Of a stretch of DNA of 64,000 nt, positions 35,135-42,797 are shown one piece after another (the first letter of the stretch is position 1; the number at the start of each line of letters is the position of its first letter). The notes below the pieces were generated by a model. That model made no database searches, was not told the origin of the DNA, and was given only the letters and a program-made list of their open reading frames with translations. A program made the translations under genes and the position numbers. The stretch lies in the NCBI GenBank assembly GCA_027493955.1, contig JAOSJT010000001.1, forward strand, positions 2,529,131 through 2,593,130. The letters run 5' to 3'. This DNA is from Bacteroidia bacterium. Lineage in GTDB: Bacteria; Bacteroidota; Ignavibacteria; SZUA-365.

Positions 35135-37432
35135 GATCGCGACACAACTGTTGGCGCCGGACGGATTCGTTGCATGGAAAGCGATGTAGTAATTCGCCGG
35201 AGCGGAGGGATCGGTATTGAAGTACGGTGCCGTTCCGGGGATTACTCCTGCTGCATCGATAGCGACACCGGTCTGGGGCACAACCCACGTATTCACAACG
35301 GACATCGTTGCCGGATTCGGCGTCTGCCCGACAAGCAGAGCAAGCGTGATCGGTCCCGCTGCACCAGGGCAACCGCCGTACTTGAAGCGCACACGATAGC
35401 TCGAACCGGCACGCAGCAGTGCGGGCGGGCTGATCAGATAATCGTTGGCGTTCAGATCGGTCAGGTAACCGGCGATGGTACTCGCGGTCGGAACGTAGAT
35501 GTACACACCCCAGGTGTTCGCGCCGCCATTGTTGATGACAGTCCAACCTGTGCGGAAATTCGGCAAGCCGGAAGCGGGAAGACCTTCGAAATCCTCGAAG
35601 CCATACACTTTGTCCGTCTGCACGTTCATGATGTAGGATTTGCTGTCGTTGCCCGGGGCACCGTCACCTGTGTAGAAAGCGCGCACGTGGACCGTGACCG
35701 GACCAAGCGCGGTGGGGGTGTACGGTGTGGAGAAGTTCACCGTCGCTTGGCCGCTGGCCCACGTCGGTGAGAAAGTCTGCGACACGCCGTCACCGGTGCT
35801 GGCCGGCACGCTGCCCGCCTTGTACACCAAAGTCACGGACGTTGGCGGGGTTTCCCAGCCATTGGTCTTGATCACCGCGCTGACGGTATGCGGCTGGCCC
35901 TGCACCTGTGCCCAGCGATCAACCGCGTAGCTCACATTTGCGGATACCACCTCGATATCCTTTTGCGGGAAGTCGCCCACGACAAGATCATCGATCGCCA
36001 TGCCGCTATAAACGACCGATCCGTCGGATGCTGCACGAATACGAATACGCACGCAGGACTGGCCTGCGAGACCTGTCAGAGTATGCACGGATCGTACCCA
36101 CGCTGTGTAGGAATCGGCGGTCCAGGATGGTTGATTCGGCGCCGAGTTGAGCGAACCAACGGTGTACCAGTTCAGGGAGCTGGGGCCCGGCGGGAAGGTG
36201 CCGAGAGTAATCCAGTTGGTGCCGTTGTTGGTGGTGTATTCCACCCAGGTACCATCCCACACATTCTCGATATTGCGCTTCTGGCTGAAGGCGATCACGG
36301 GGTCATTGATGAGCCCGGTAAAACTCATCGGCGGAGACATCGCCCACGATTGCTCGTTGTTCGCATACTGACCGGAAGTCGTCTGCCACAGCAGCGCATT
36401 CGGAGGAGATGCGGCCGTCGTACCGATCAGACCAACCGGAGTCCCGACACGCCAGGTTGACGCCGTTCCTCCGAAGGTCCAACCATGACCCACCGCATCA
36501 AAGCTCTGTGAATACGGCAAGGACACGGCGATGCCGTACGAATTCGGCGCCGGGGGTGGCGTGGAACCCGGAGGTGTCGTACCACTGCCGCCGGAGGGCA
36601 AGGTGGCGACGCCGTTAAGATTGTCGCGTGCGCCGATGTACCACCAGATCACATCGCCTGGCACCACACCGCCGACCGTCGCATGGTTGATGGTAAAGGT
36701 GTACGTGCTGCCGACAGTGGACGTCGGGTTTGCATTATACCACGTCCCCGTGTTCTTGCGGAACCAGATGACGGCTGCGGCGACAGTACCGTTGTCCGTG
36801 ATATTGGCGACGACCGTCTGGTTCGCCGTGCTACCGCATGCGGGAGAGCTGGTCAGCGAAATGGTGGGTGGTGGATCGCCAAGCCCTGTCACAGCGATGG
36901 TGTAGTCTTCGACTTCACCGAAGGTTTCAACGCCGCACGAGAGGTTCGTCAGCGTCGGATAATAGGAAAGGCGGACACGCATCCGCTTGTTACCCGTGAG
37001 TGTGCCTACAGGACAGGTGATGTTGCCGGTGAACAATGCGTTGTTCGTTGTGCTGAGCAGGAAGGCCTCCCCCGCATCGGTAAACACATTGTTGTTGTTC
37101 CAGTCAACCCAGACGTTCACCTGATCCCCCGTGTAGGCATACAAGTTGGTGACGGAAATGGGATACGAAGAACCGGCGGTCATGGCCCCCGGAGTCACGG
37201 TTGCGGTATAGTCGGAGTAGCCGCCGGTGCCACAACCACTGTTATTGTTGATGCCGGCAACCGTGACATTGCTGATTTGTTCGTCGCCACCGCCGCAGTA
37301 GGTCGACCCCGCAGTGCAGTACTGGGCCGAGGCGGACGACGTCAGCACCAGAAACAACACGGCAACAGACCCGAGTAATGCTGTGATACTCCGTAGGTTT
37401 GGGGTCGCGACATATGTCGAAGGAGATTTCAT
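33917..37432 (-). CDS. Large T9SS-secreted GEVED-domain protein, paralogue 3
   Basis: 1171 aa, first transcribed of the three. Signal peptide (VLFLVLTSSASAQ, cleavage near residue 36), GEVED domain (DWNNNNVFTDAGEAF; GEVEDYTIAVTG), Ig-like segment, then adhesin-like modules. The middle module is the most divergent (QTTSGQYANNEQSWAMSPP, FSQKRNIENVWDGTW). The second adhesin module (GVYIYVP, CPGAAGPITLALLVGQTP) matches paralogue 1 rather than 2. C-terminal 405 residues and T9SS sorting domain shared. Start ATG with GAGG six bases upstream. Function beyond surface or secreted adhesin-like protein cannot be assigned. Confidence 0.88.
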   Translation of the reverse strand: MKSPSTYVATPNLRSITALLGSVAVLFLVLTSSASAQYCTAGSTYCGGGDEQISNVTVAGINNNSGCGTGGYSDYTATVTPGAMTAGSSYPISVTNLYAYTGDQVNVWVDWNNNNVFTDAGEAFLLSTTNNALFTGNITCPVGTLTGNKRMRVRLSYYPTLTNLSCGVETFGEVEDYTIAVTGLGDPPPTISLTSSPACGSTANQTVVANITDNGTVAAAVIWFRKNTGTWYNANPTSTVGSTYTFTINHATVGGVVPGDVIWWYIGARDNLNGVATLPSGGSGTTPPGSTPPPAPNSYGIAVSLPYSQSFDAVGHGWTFGGTASTWRVGTPVGLIGTTAASPPNALLWQTTSGQYANNEQSWAMSPPMSFTGLINDPVIAFSQKRNIENVWDGTWVEYTTNNGTNWITLGTFPPGPSSLNWYTVGSLNSAPNQPSWTADSYTAWVRSVHTLTGLAGQSCVRIRIRAASDGSVVYSGMAIDDLVVGDFPQKDIEVVSANVSYAVDRWAQVQGQPHTVSAVIKTNGWETPPTSVTLVYKAGSVPASTGDGVSQTFSPTWASGQATVNFSTPYTPTALGPVTVHVRAFYTGDGAPGNDSKSYIMNVQTDKVYGFEDFEGLPASGLPNFRTGWTVINNGGANTWGVYIYVPTASTIAGYLTDLNANDYLISPPALLRAGSSYRVRFKYGGCPGAAGPITLALLVGQTPNPATMSVVNTWVVPQTGVAIDAAGVIPGTAPYFNTDPSAPANYYIAFHATNPSGANSCVAIDDIIMDDNPSPPPKIGYGFPGSPITSYVDDPGIPIQITANYKQPGLINKTYAVSTTTNIFGTLGDFLWDVTTTTPWITLTKSTPDPTLQGYNFTPPRPRQFQTFTMTIDPSGLPIGVHRGELQFYGMLFNNDFPPPMNGLRATNEVFRVVVELRVVASGGGYAPTSQSRTLGPMTAPNTYIFTDAATGDPIGTVHMTSGTVNSMTITVFPNQLPQNLARMHYVKRYWQITHSGGSWTADITFPYAPQEAAMVQDPLQLRGVRQAVMLGQWENPIAGTTSASDPANSQVKVFSLNPGNVGGNIALAHPYGFVKADGDVPVSFSLDQNYPNPFNPSTSISFGVAEERTVRIVVYNQLGAEVAELVNETMPAGRYTTLFDARDLPSGTYICRMIAGDYVKTIQMMLSK

Positions 37433-38163
37433 AAATACCTCGTGTTAATTAAGAGTGATCCGAATATGTACTCGTATTACATGTCCTTCCTTCCGTGTAC
37501 TGGGTGGAAGCACATCTCACCAATCCGCTTTTGTTGTTCGTACGGCCACCGTATATCGCGGCGACCTGTGGATGCCGATGCAAGCAGTTATGGGACGTTC
37601 AGTCCGGTGAGGATGAGAGCAGGTGCGGAACTTCGTTTGCGGCCGCGCAGAGGGCTATGCGGCATTTGAACGAAAGCAATGCGCTTTCAGGGATGATCTG
37701 TGCGGAAATTACACTGTTCCAGCGAGAAACGCAACAAATTGTGGAAGGACCGAAAAAAAACTTGTGGGGACGGGACCCGAGAATCATCGCTGCCGCGTGC
37801 TTCGCGCTCAAATACCCATGGTGCGGGGCCATAAGTCCTTACGCTGGTGCTGTTTCACACCGACACCGTGGAGGATGTCTGCAAGGAGGTCAAAGCAACA
37901 CAATGTACTGGTTTTGGCCTTTTTTCCGCTCGTGTGAGCGATGGCGATGGTCGTATAGCGGTAAGCGAGCGGTGTCTGTACCTCCTCAGCCTGATCTCGC
38001 GGCGGTAAGCGCAGATCGCTTCGTGCGCTTCCTGAGACCGCTTTCTTGTCACGATCATCATGTCCCGACACTTTGTCCGCAGGATTGCATGCGTTGGTTT
38101 GTTACCCTTGCTCCGCCAGCTCCGGGAACGTACTTTTTCCGATAGAAAGGAAGCGGATTTCTG
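37433..38163. other. Intergenic region between divergent secreted-protein genes
   Basis: 731 bases separating paralogue 3 (minus) from the CotH gene (plus). A 216-codon plus-strand frame (37495-38145) and smaller ones lack domains, a signal peptide, or a ribosome binding site, and are rich in Trp, Cys and Arg, so they are probably chance frames. Divergent promoters are expected here but none could be defined. Confidence 0.4.
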
Positions 38164-39936
38164 ATGAATTCAATACTCCAGGCACAGAGTTCCTTCATGT
38201 CACGTCCATCGCAGCAACCCGGTATCCCATTTCTGTCCATTCTGCCGGCATCGGAATATCGCTCTTGCCTGCACAGGTGTTGCCGACGTAGGCTCCGGGC
38301 TCTTACAGCGTTGCATGCGGTGATCATGTTCCTCGGCGTGTTTTCGTGCACCGTGGAGCTCCGGGCACAGAGAGTGGAATTCACCGCATCTTCTCTTCCA
38401 ATTGTGGTCATCAACACCGATGGCGTCGAAATCCCGGACGAGCCCAAAGTTCCGGCGTACATGGGAATTATTCGTTCCTCGTCCGGCGCAAATCACATTG
38501 ACAGCACCTTCACCGACTATGACGGCCTGATTTCCATAGAGCTCCGGGGTAATTCTTCCTTGACCTATGATCAGAAGCAATATCTGTTCAAAACCGTGAG
38601 CTCATCCGGGCAGGACAGCAACGTCGTACTTATGGACTTTCCTGCCGAGCATGAATGGATTCTGTTCGGTCCTGCGGTGGACAAATCGCTGATGCGCAAC
38701 GTGCTCATGTTTCGCATTGCACGTGAACTCGGTTGGTACGCAAGCCGCACACAGTTTTGCGAACTCGTCCTGAATGGCGATTACCGGGGTGTGTATGTGT
38801 TGATGGAAAATGTCAAGCGGGACAAAAGCCGCGTGAACATTTCCAAAATCGCAGGAGACATCACCTCCGGCGAACCCCTCACCGGTGGTTATATTCTTGC
38901 CATTGACCACAACGGCAAACAGAACGACAAAGGCTTCGCGGCCGCGGAGGATTCCCTGGGAACTTTCGTGTATTGGTATATCTATCCCTCTCCGAAAAAC
39001 ATCAATGTACAGCAAGAGTGGTATATACAAGGATACGTCAAATCGTTCGAGGCGCTCATGCGCCATCCCGCATTCAATGACCCGCTTCGCGGGTATGCGG
39101 CATTCCTGAATCTAGATTCTTTTATTGATTACATTTTGCTCAACGAGTGGTCCAACAATGTTGACAGCTATGTCGCCAGTGCCTACCTGCATAAAGACAG
39201 GCAGAGCGCCGGAGGGAAGCTCACGGCGGGCCCGGTGTGGGATTTCAATATCGCCTTCGGGAATGCGAATTATGCGGGAGGCGAGCGCAGCTCCGGATGG
39301 AGAATTCATTACGAGCGAGTGCCTTTTTGGTGGCGCCGACTACTGCAGGATACCGCCTTCGTGTCAAGACTAGAAAAGCGCTGGACGGAACTGCGCGCCT
39401 CATCATTGCACGAGGAGCGGGTCGGACACATCATTGACTCCGTAGCGACCTTGCTTGACGAGGCGCAGGTCAGGCATTTCCTGCGCTGGGACCTCCTCGG
39501 GACGTACATTTGGCCCAACGCCTATGTGGGTGAGAGTTACCTGGATGAGGTTGATTACCTCAAAAACTGGATCCGGGACCGCCTGCACTGGATGGACAGA
39601 AATTTACCATCGATTGCTTTACCGCTGGACAAAGGCATGACCACCGCTGCTGATTTCTCTGTCACAGATGATGCTCCATCAATTACCGTCTATCCCACAC
39701 CGAGTGCGGGAAGTGTTACCGTGCGTTACGAAACAGCTGCAACAGCCGGTGTGGAAGTGGTTGTTCGCGACCTACTCGGGAGGGTGGTACAGAGAGTCAC
39801 GCAGGGAGCAGTCACGGGCGGCACCGCCCATGCTCTGCAAATGCATTTACAGGATCAACCCACAGGGCTGTATCAGATAATCCTGATGCACAATGGTGCG
39901 CCATCCACTTCGACATTGATGCACATCCTCCGTTGA
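38164..39936 (+). CDS. CotH kinase-like protein with T9SS sorting domain
   Basis: 590 aa. After a basic N-terminus, a hydrophobic signal segment (LTALHAVIMFLGVFSCTVELRAQ, about residues 47-69) precedes a CotH-family domain (about 75-480). That domain shows SIELRGNSSLTYDQKQYLFKT, MRNVLMFRIARELG, NGDYRGVYVLMENVKRDK and GPVWDFNIAFGNANY. The C-terminal 85 residues (ITVYPTPSAGSVTVRYE to the end) look like a divergent type A T9SS sorting domain. CotH is a protein kinase in Bacillus spores; in bacteria of this group the target of the secreted form is unknown. The start chosen has AAAGGA about 13 bases upstream; a later ATG (MSRPS) is possible. Confidence 0.88.
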   Translation: MNSILQAQSSFMSRPSQQPGIPFLSILPASEYRSCLHRCCRRRLRALTALHAVIMFLGVFSCTVELRAQRVEFTASSLPIVVINTDGVEIPDEPKVPAYMGIIRSSSGANHIDSTFTDYDGLISIELRGNSSLTYDQKQYLFKTVSSSGQDSNVVLMDFPAEHEWILFGPAVDKSLMRNVLMFRIARELGWYASRTQFCELVLNGDYRGVYVLMENVKRDKSRVNISKIAGDITSGEPLTGGYILAIDHNGKQNDKGFAAAEDSLGTFVYWYIYPSPKNINVQQEWYIQGYVKSFEALMRHPAFNDPLRGYAAFLNLDSFIDYILLNEWSNNVDSYVASAYLHKDRQSAGGKLTAGPVWDFNIAFGNANYAGGERSSGWRIHYERVPFWWRRLLQDTAFVSRLEKRWTELRASSLHEERVGHIIDSVATLLDEAQVRHFLRWDLLGTYIWPNAYVGESYLDEVDYLKNWIRDRLHWMDRNLPSIALPLDKGMTTAADFSVTDDAPSITVYPTPSAGSVTVRYETAATAGVEVVVRDLLGRVVQRVTQGAVTGGTAHALQMHLQDQPTGLYQIILMHNGAPSTSTLMHILR

Positions 39937-39958
39937 CACCTTTGCGCCCGAGGAGAAC

Positions 39959-39977
39959 GAAGGAGAGACTCTCCTTC
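39959..39977. terminator. Hairpin between convergent genes
   Basis: GAAGGAGA / TCTCCTTC with a 3-base loop, lying between the stop of the CotH gene (plus) and the stop of the J-domain gene (minus). There is no T tract in either direction, so a bidirectional terminator role is only a guess. Confidence 0.3.
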
Positions 39978-40449
39978 AGCGAATTCCTCTGCGACGCGCA
40001 ATGATCTGATATGCTTCGTTGATGATTTTCGCCTTTTCGGCCGCTGCGGCTTGCTGCTCAGCGCTGAGCGTTGCGACCCGGTCGGGATGGTACTGCGCCA
40101 TGAGTTTTCGATAGGTTTTTCGTATTTGCTCGTCGGACGCATCCGGGGTGAGCCCGAGTCGAGTGAAATACCAGGCGTCCTCACGCTCTCCCGGTTTACG
40201 TTTTCCCTCGGATCTGTTACCGCCGTGGTGTTCTTGTCGGCCGGAGGAATGGCTTCTCCCAGTGTTGGTGCCGGAGGAGGAGGATTGTGATCGAGGTCCG
40301 GATTCGGGTTCTCCGCCCTGTGCGCCACGCCGGAGTTCCTCATCGAAGTCATGAAGATCTTTGGCTTCCTGTGAAAAATTGTCCAGTACGTCGTTGACAG
40401 TACTTTTCAGGACACGACTGAGTCTGCGAAGAATCTGGGAGTAGGACAT
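39976..40449 (-). CDS. J-domain protein with C-terminal DnaJ domain
   Basis: 157 aa. The N-terminal 45 residues are helical (ILRRLSRVLKSTVNDVLDNF). They are followed by a low-complexity Ser/Gly/His/Arg linker (about 45-90) and a C-terminal J domain (YFTRLGLTPDASDEQIRKTY, then YHPDR with the HPD motif near residue 120). J domains stimulate Hsp70 ATPase. The domain sits at the C-terminus rather than the N-terminus and there is no zinc or substrate-binding region, so this is a specialised co-chaperone, not DnaJ. It follows rsmE by 26 bases. Confidence 0.85.
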   Translation of the reverse strand: MSYSQILRRLSRVLKSTVNDVLDNFSQEAKDLHDFDEELRRGAQGGEPESGPRSQSSSSGTNTGRSHSSGRQEHHGGNRSEGKRKPGEREDAWYFTRLGLTPDASDEQIRKTYRKLMAQYHPDRVATLSAEQQAAAAEKAKIINEAYQIIARRRGIR

Positions 40450-40475
40450 AGTGCGGTGTTGGTGAGTGATCAGAT

Positions 40476-41246
40476 TTACCTACGAGAGCGTTCTTCAGCG
40501 TTGGTGATGTCAGACACCTGGTTGTCCCGCGACGGATTTTGGTGTTCCAGCCGGGCGATGACGCGGGCAAGCGCCGCAATCGCCGCGGTTTCCCCCCGCA
40601 ATCGGCGTGGTCCCAGAGAAAGAATTTCCGCGCCACGATCACGAAACAGAGCGACTTCTTCATCGGCGAATCCACCTTCCGGCCCGATGAACAGGGTAAT
40701 CGGTTTGTCATCGAAGCTGAGGTTTTCCGGAGTACAGGACAGATCTGCGGCTTCGTGACACACGAGCAATCTGTGCTCCGCAGCGGCGTGCAGCGTCTGC
40801 TCGAGTATCAGTGCTTCATGGATTTCCGGAACGACAGCCCGCAAGCATTGTTTCACCGCGGTTTCGGCGAGAGTTCGGAGCCGCGCGATCTTCACTGATG
40901 ATGGTACTGTCCGTTTGGTCAGAAGCGGCTGAAAAGCTGTCATACCCAGTTCCGTACCTTTTTCCACAACCCAGTCCATTTTGCCTGGATTTTTCATGAC
41001 AGCGAGCGCCAGAGTAACCGGGATCGGCGGTTCATTGAAATGGCGGAGTTTCTCTCTGAGCGTACAGATCGTCGCTTCCTTTTCGATCGAGTGAATGACG
41101 GCATCGTACACGGCTCCCTTGAGGTCATTGATCAGAATCGGATCTCCCTCGCGCAGGCGCAGGACACGCGAGAGGTGGAGGTGTTCCTGACCAGATACTC
41201 GCGCGGAGTTTGTGGAGGTGAATTCGCGGGCAAAGAAGAGATTCAT
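40476..41246 (-). CDS. rsmE: 16S rRNA (uracil(1498)-N(3))-methyltransferase
   Basis: 256 aa, usual length. The N-terminal PUA-like part (HLSRVLRLREGDPI) is followed by a SPOUT-type knotted methyltransferase domain with FIGPEGGFADEEV and the C-terminal SLGPRRLRGETAAIAAL. It methylates U1498 of 16S rRNA. Starts at ATG 41246; probably co-transcribed with the J-domain gene downstream. Confidence 0.96.
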   Translation of the reverse strand: MNLFFAREFTSTNSARVSGQEHLHLSRVLRLREGDPILINDLKGAVYDAVIHSIEKEATICTLREKLRHFNEPPIPVTLALAVMKNPGKMDWVVEKGTELGMTAFQPLLTKRTVPSSVKIARLRTLAETAVKQCLRAVVPEIHEALILEQTLHAAAEHRLLVCHEAADLSCTPENLSFDDKPITLFIGPEGGFADEEVALFRDRGAEILSLGPRRLRGETAAIAALARVIARLEHQNPSRDNQVSDITNAEERSRR

Positions 41247-41444
41247 GCTGTTAATGTACGAAGGGATGTGCTAGGGAGAAAAGGCGGGCGTGGTGGATTG
41301 GTGCTTTGTGCCGCCATCGCGTTGTATTGGGAATTGGGTTCATGAATCGCACTGCTCTTTTCTGTGGGGTGGTCGTGGAGGGCAGCGAGCTTCCCCGGGT
41401 TTTTGGGGCTGTGTATGTAGGAAAACCGATATTCAGGGTATAGC

Positions 41445-41468
41445 AATTTCGATTCATGAATCGAAATT
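41445..41468. repeat. 24-bp perfect palindrome, copy 1
   Basis: AATTTCGATTCA followed by its exact reverse complement. Flanked by C on the left and AC on the right, as in copy 2. It could form a 12-bp cruciform or bind a symmetric DNA-binding protein. Lies about 260 bases past the stop of the RAYT-like gene. Confidence 0.9.
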
Positions 41469-41491
41469 ACCGGGGGTGGGCTCTGTGAACC

Positions 41492-41515
41492 AATTTCGAT
41501 TCATGAATCGAAATT
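41492..41515. repeat. 24-bp perfect palindrome, copy 2
   Basis: Identical to the palindrome at 41445-41468, 23 bases away. Such closely spaced palindrome pairs are the arrangement of REP/BIME elements mobilised by RAYT proteins. The half-site contains CGATTCA, the same heptamer found in the tandem array at 50657-50747. Confidence 0.9.
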
Positions 41516-41723
41516 ACTACCTTCAGGATCAGGATATGGTCCTCTGTATCCCTCAGCCTCATCAAACCCAGCCCTGCCATCACCTCCAGCCCCTCCTCCC
41601 TTCCCCGTACACCACCCAATTCATCCGTCACCCCACGCTCCGCCTCCCCGCACAGCCGCTCGCCGACCCGGGATATACGCTTCCCACACCCGCCTTCGCA
41701 GGATTACCACTCAATGCTGCCCG

Positions 41724-42560
41724 TCAACTATCACCGGGCTCTCTCAGAAAAATCCTACCTGGACCCACAGACCAGATCAACCGTACTCGCGTGCGACCTC
41801 CGGGCACACTCTCTCCTCCTGTCGCTTCCCTGTTACCAAAAATTCCGGTCAACGGCCGCAACAACGAGTTGTTCAGAAACAGTGCCCGGCCCAGCAGCAT
41901 CGTGTCGCACGGCAGCTCCACTGCCTCCGGAAGCCCAACCACCTCTGCGCCGCCGCACAACGCCCCGAACACCTTCCGCAAGCCGCTCAACATGGCCGAT
42001 GAAAAGCTTTGCGTCTGTGCGCTCTGTGCGCCAGCTTCCTCGGAGCGCAACGAACACCGCACGCGACGGAAGCGCATATCAAGTCGCGCGCACACGCGAT
42101 CGATCTCATGCTGATCGGTCAAGACCCGATCCTTGTACCCGAGTGTCCAGAAATGCGTCCCGCTCCCGCCGCGCGCGCTGTTGATGCGGCGCGCGCTGTT
42201 CATTTTCACATATCCCGCGAACGCCGAAATGGTCATCTGGCGACGATACAGCCACTTGTCGAACCATTCGATGAAGCGGGAAATGAATGGCTTCCGCCAC
42301 GACTCGATGGTGACCACAAACTCCACGCACCGGGGACGAATGTCCATGGCATCGATGCGCAGGCAGGTGAACACCTGTAAGGCGGTGCCAAGCACGCCCA
42401 GCAGTAACTCGCCAAAGGTGTTGAGCGTCATCACTCCCTTGTTCATCGTGCCGAGTACCGCCCCGTGTTTGTCGACGTCGAAGCGCAGATGATACGTCCC
42501 CGGCTCCGAGTAATCATGATCCGGCAAACGCTTTTGATTGAATTGTCCTGTGCTGTCCAT
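41724..42560 (-). CDS. RAYT/IS200-like transposase-family protein with altered HUH motif
   Basis: 278 aa. The N-terminal 160 residues follow the RAYT (Y1 transposase) pattern: KRLPDHDYSEPGTYHLRF, then GVMTLNTFGEL near 42-52, the LDAF..MPNHVHG-type strand, and FWTLGYKDRVLTD near 137-149, corresponding to the region of the catalytic tyrosine (Tyr142 here). At the HUH site, where active enzymes read PNHVHG, this protein reads PRCVEF: Cys78 and Glu80 replace both histidines. The last 110 residues are a family-atypical tail. Either inactivated or repurposed as a DNA-binding protein. Paired palindromes lie just beyond its 3' end. Confidence 0.72.
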   Translation of the reverse strand: MDSTGQFNQKRLPDHDYSEPGTYHLRFDVDKHGAVLGTMNKGVMTLNTFGELLLGVLGTALQVFTCLRIDAMDIRPRCVEFVVTIESWRKPFISRFIEWFDKWLYRRQMTISAFAGYVKMNSARRINSARGGSGTHFWTLGYKDRVLTDQHEIDRVCARLDMRFRRVRCSLRSEEAGAQSAQTQSFSSAMLSGLRKVFGALCGGAEVVGLPEAVELPCDTMLLGRALFLNNSLLRPLTGIFGNREATGGESVPGGRTRVRLIWSVGPGRIFLREPGDS

Positions 42561-42797
42561 GTAATGCTCCCAAAATGAACATGGTCAGAAAGTATGAACA
42601 AGCAAACTATGCAATACTCCCAATAGTCGAAAGTCAAAAATCCGGGCCCGGCCTATTTTCCCCGAGGAACGAAAAAAACCGACAGTACTTTTCGTATACC
42701 GACCTCAGCTGACTCCGAAATTCAAGCGCACAGGCTCCAACACCCGGCGGTTCGTACAGCGATCAAACCGAATTCCAGATCTTGTCATCGAGGCGCC

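Larger units (their letters stand above)
41247..41723. other. Repeat-bearing intergenic region beside RAYT-like gene
   Basis: 477 bases without a credible gene. It contains two perfect 24-bp palindromes (annotated separately) and a degenerate third one centred near 41342 (GGTTCATGAATCG). The remainder (41520-41720) is a C-rich stretch with no recognisable element. Confidence 0.6.

Noticed and set aside
33875-35770. Long plus-strand frames opposite the three secreted paralogues (also 25808-27304 and 29756-31447)
   Set aside because: They look conserved with each other only because the underlying DNA is the duplicated block. Arg/His-rich composition and no start signals indicate antisense shadows.
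37495-38145. 216-codon plus-strand frame in the gap before the CotH gene
   Set aside because: No domain, signal peptide or ribosome binding site, and an unusual Trp/Cys/Arg-rich composition. A divergent promoter region is more likely.
41290-42114. 274-codon plus-strand frame overlapping the palindromes and the RAYT-like gene
   Set aside because: Antisense to the RAYT-like gene and Pro/Thr/Ser-rich. The opposite strand has recognisable family motifs, so this one is a shadow.
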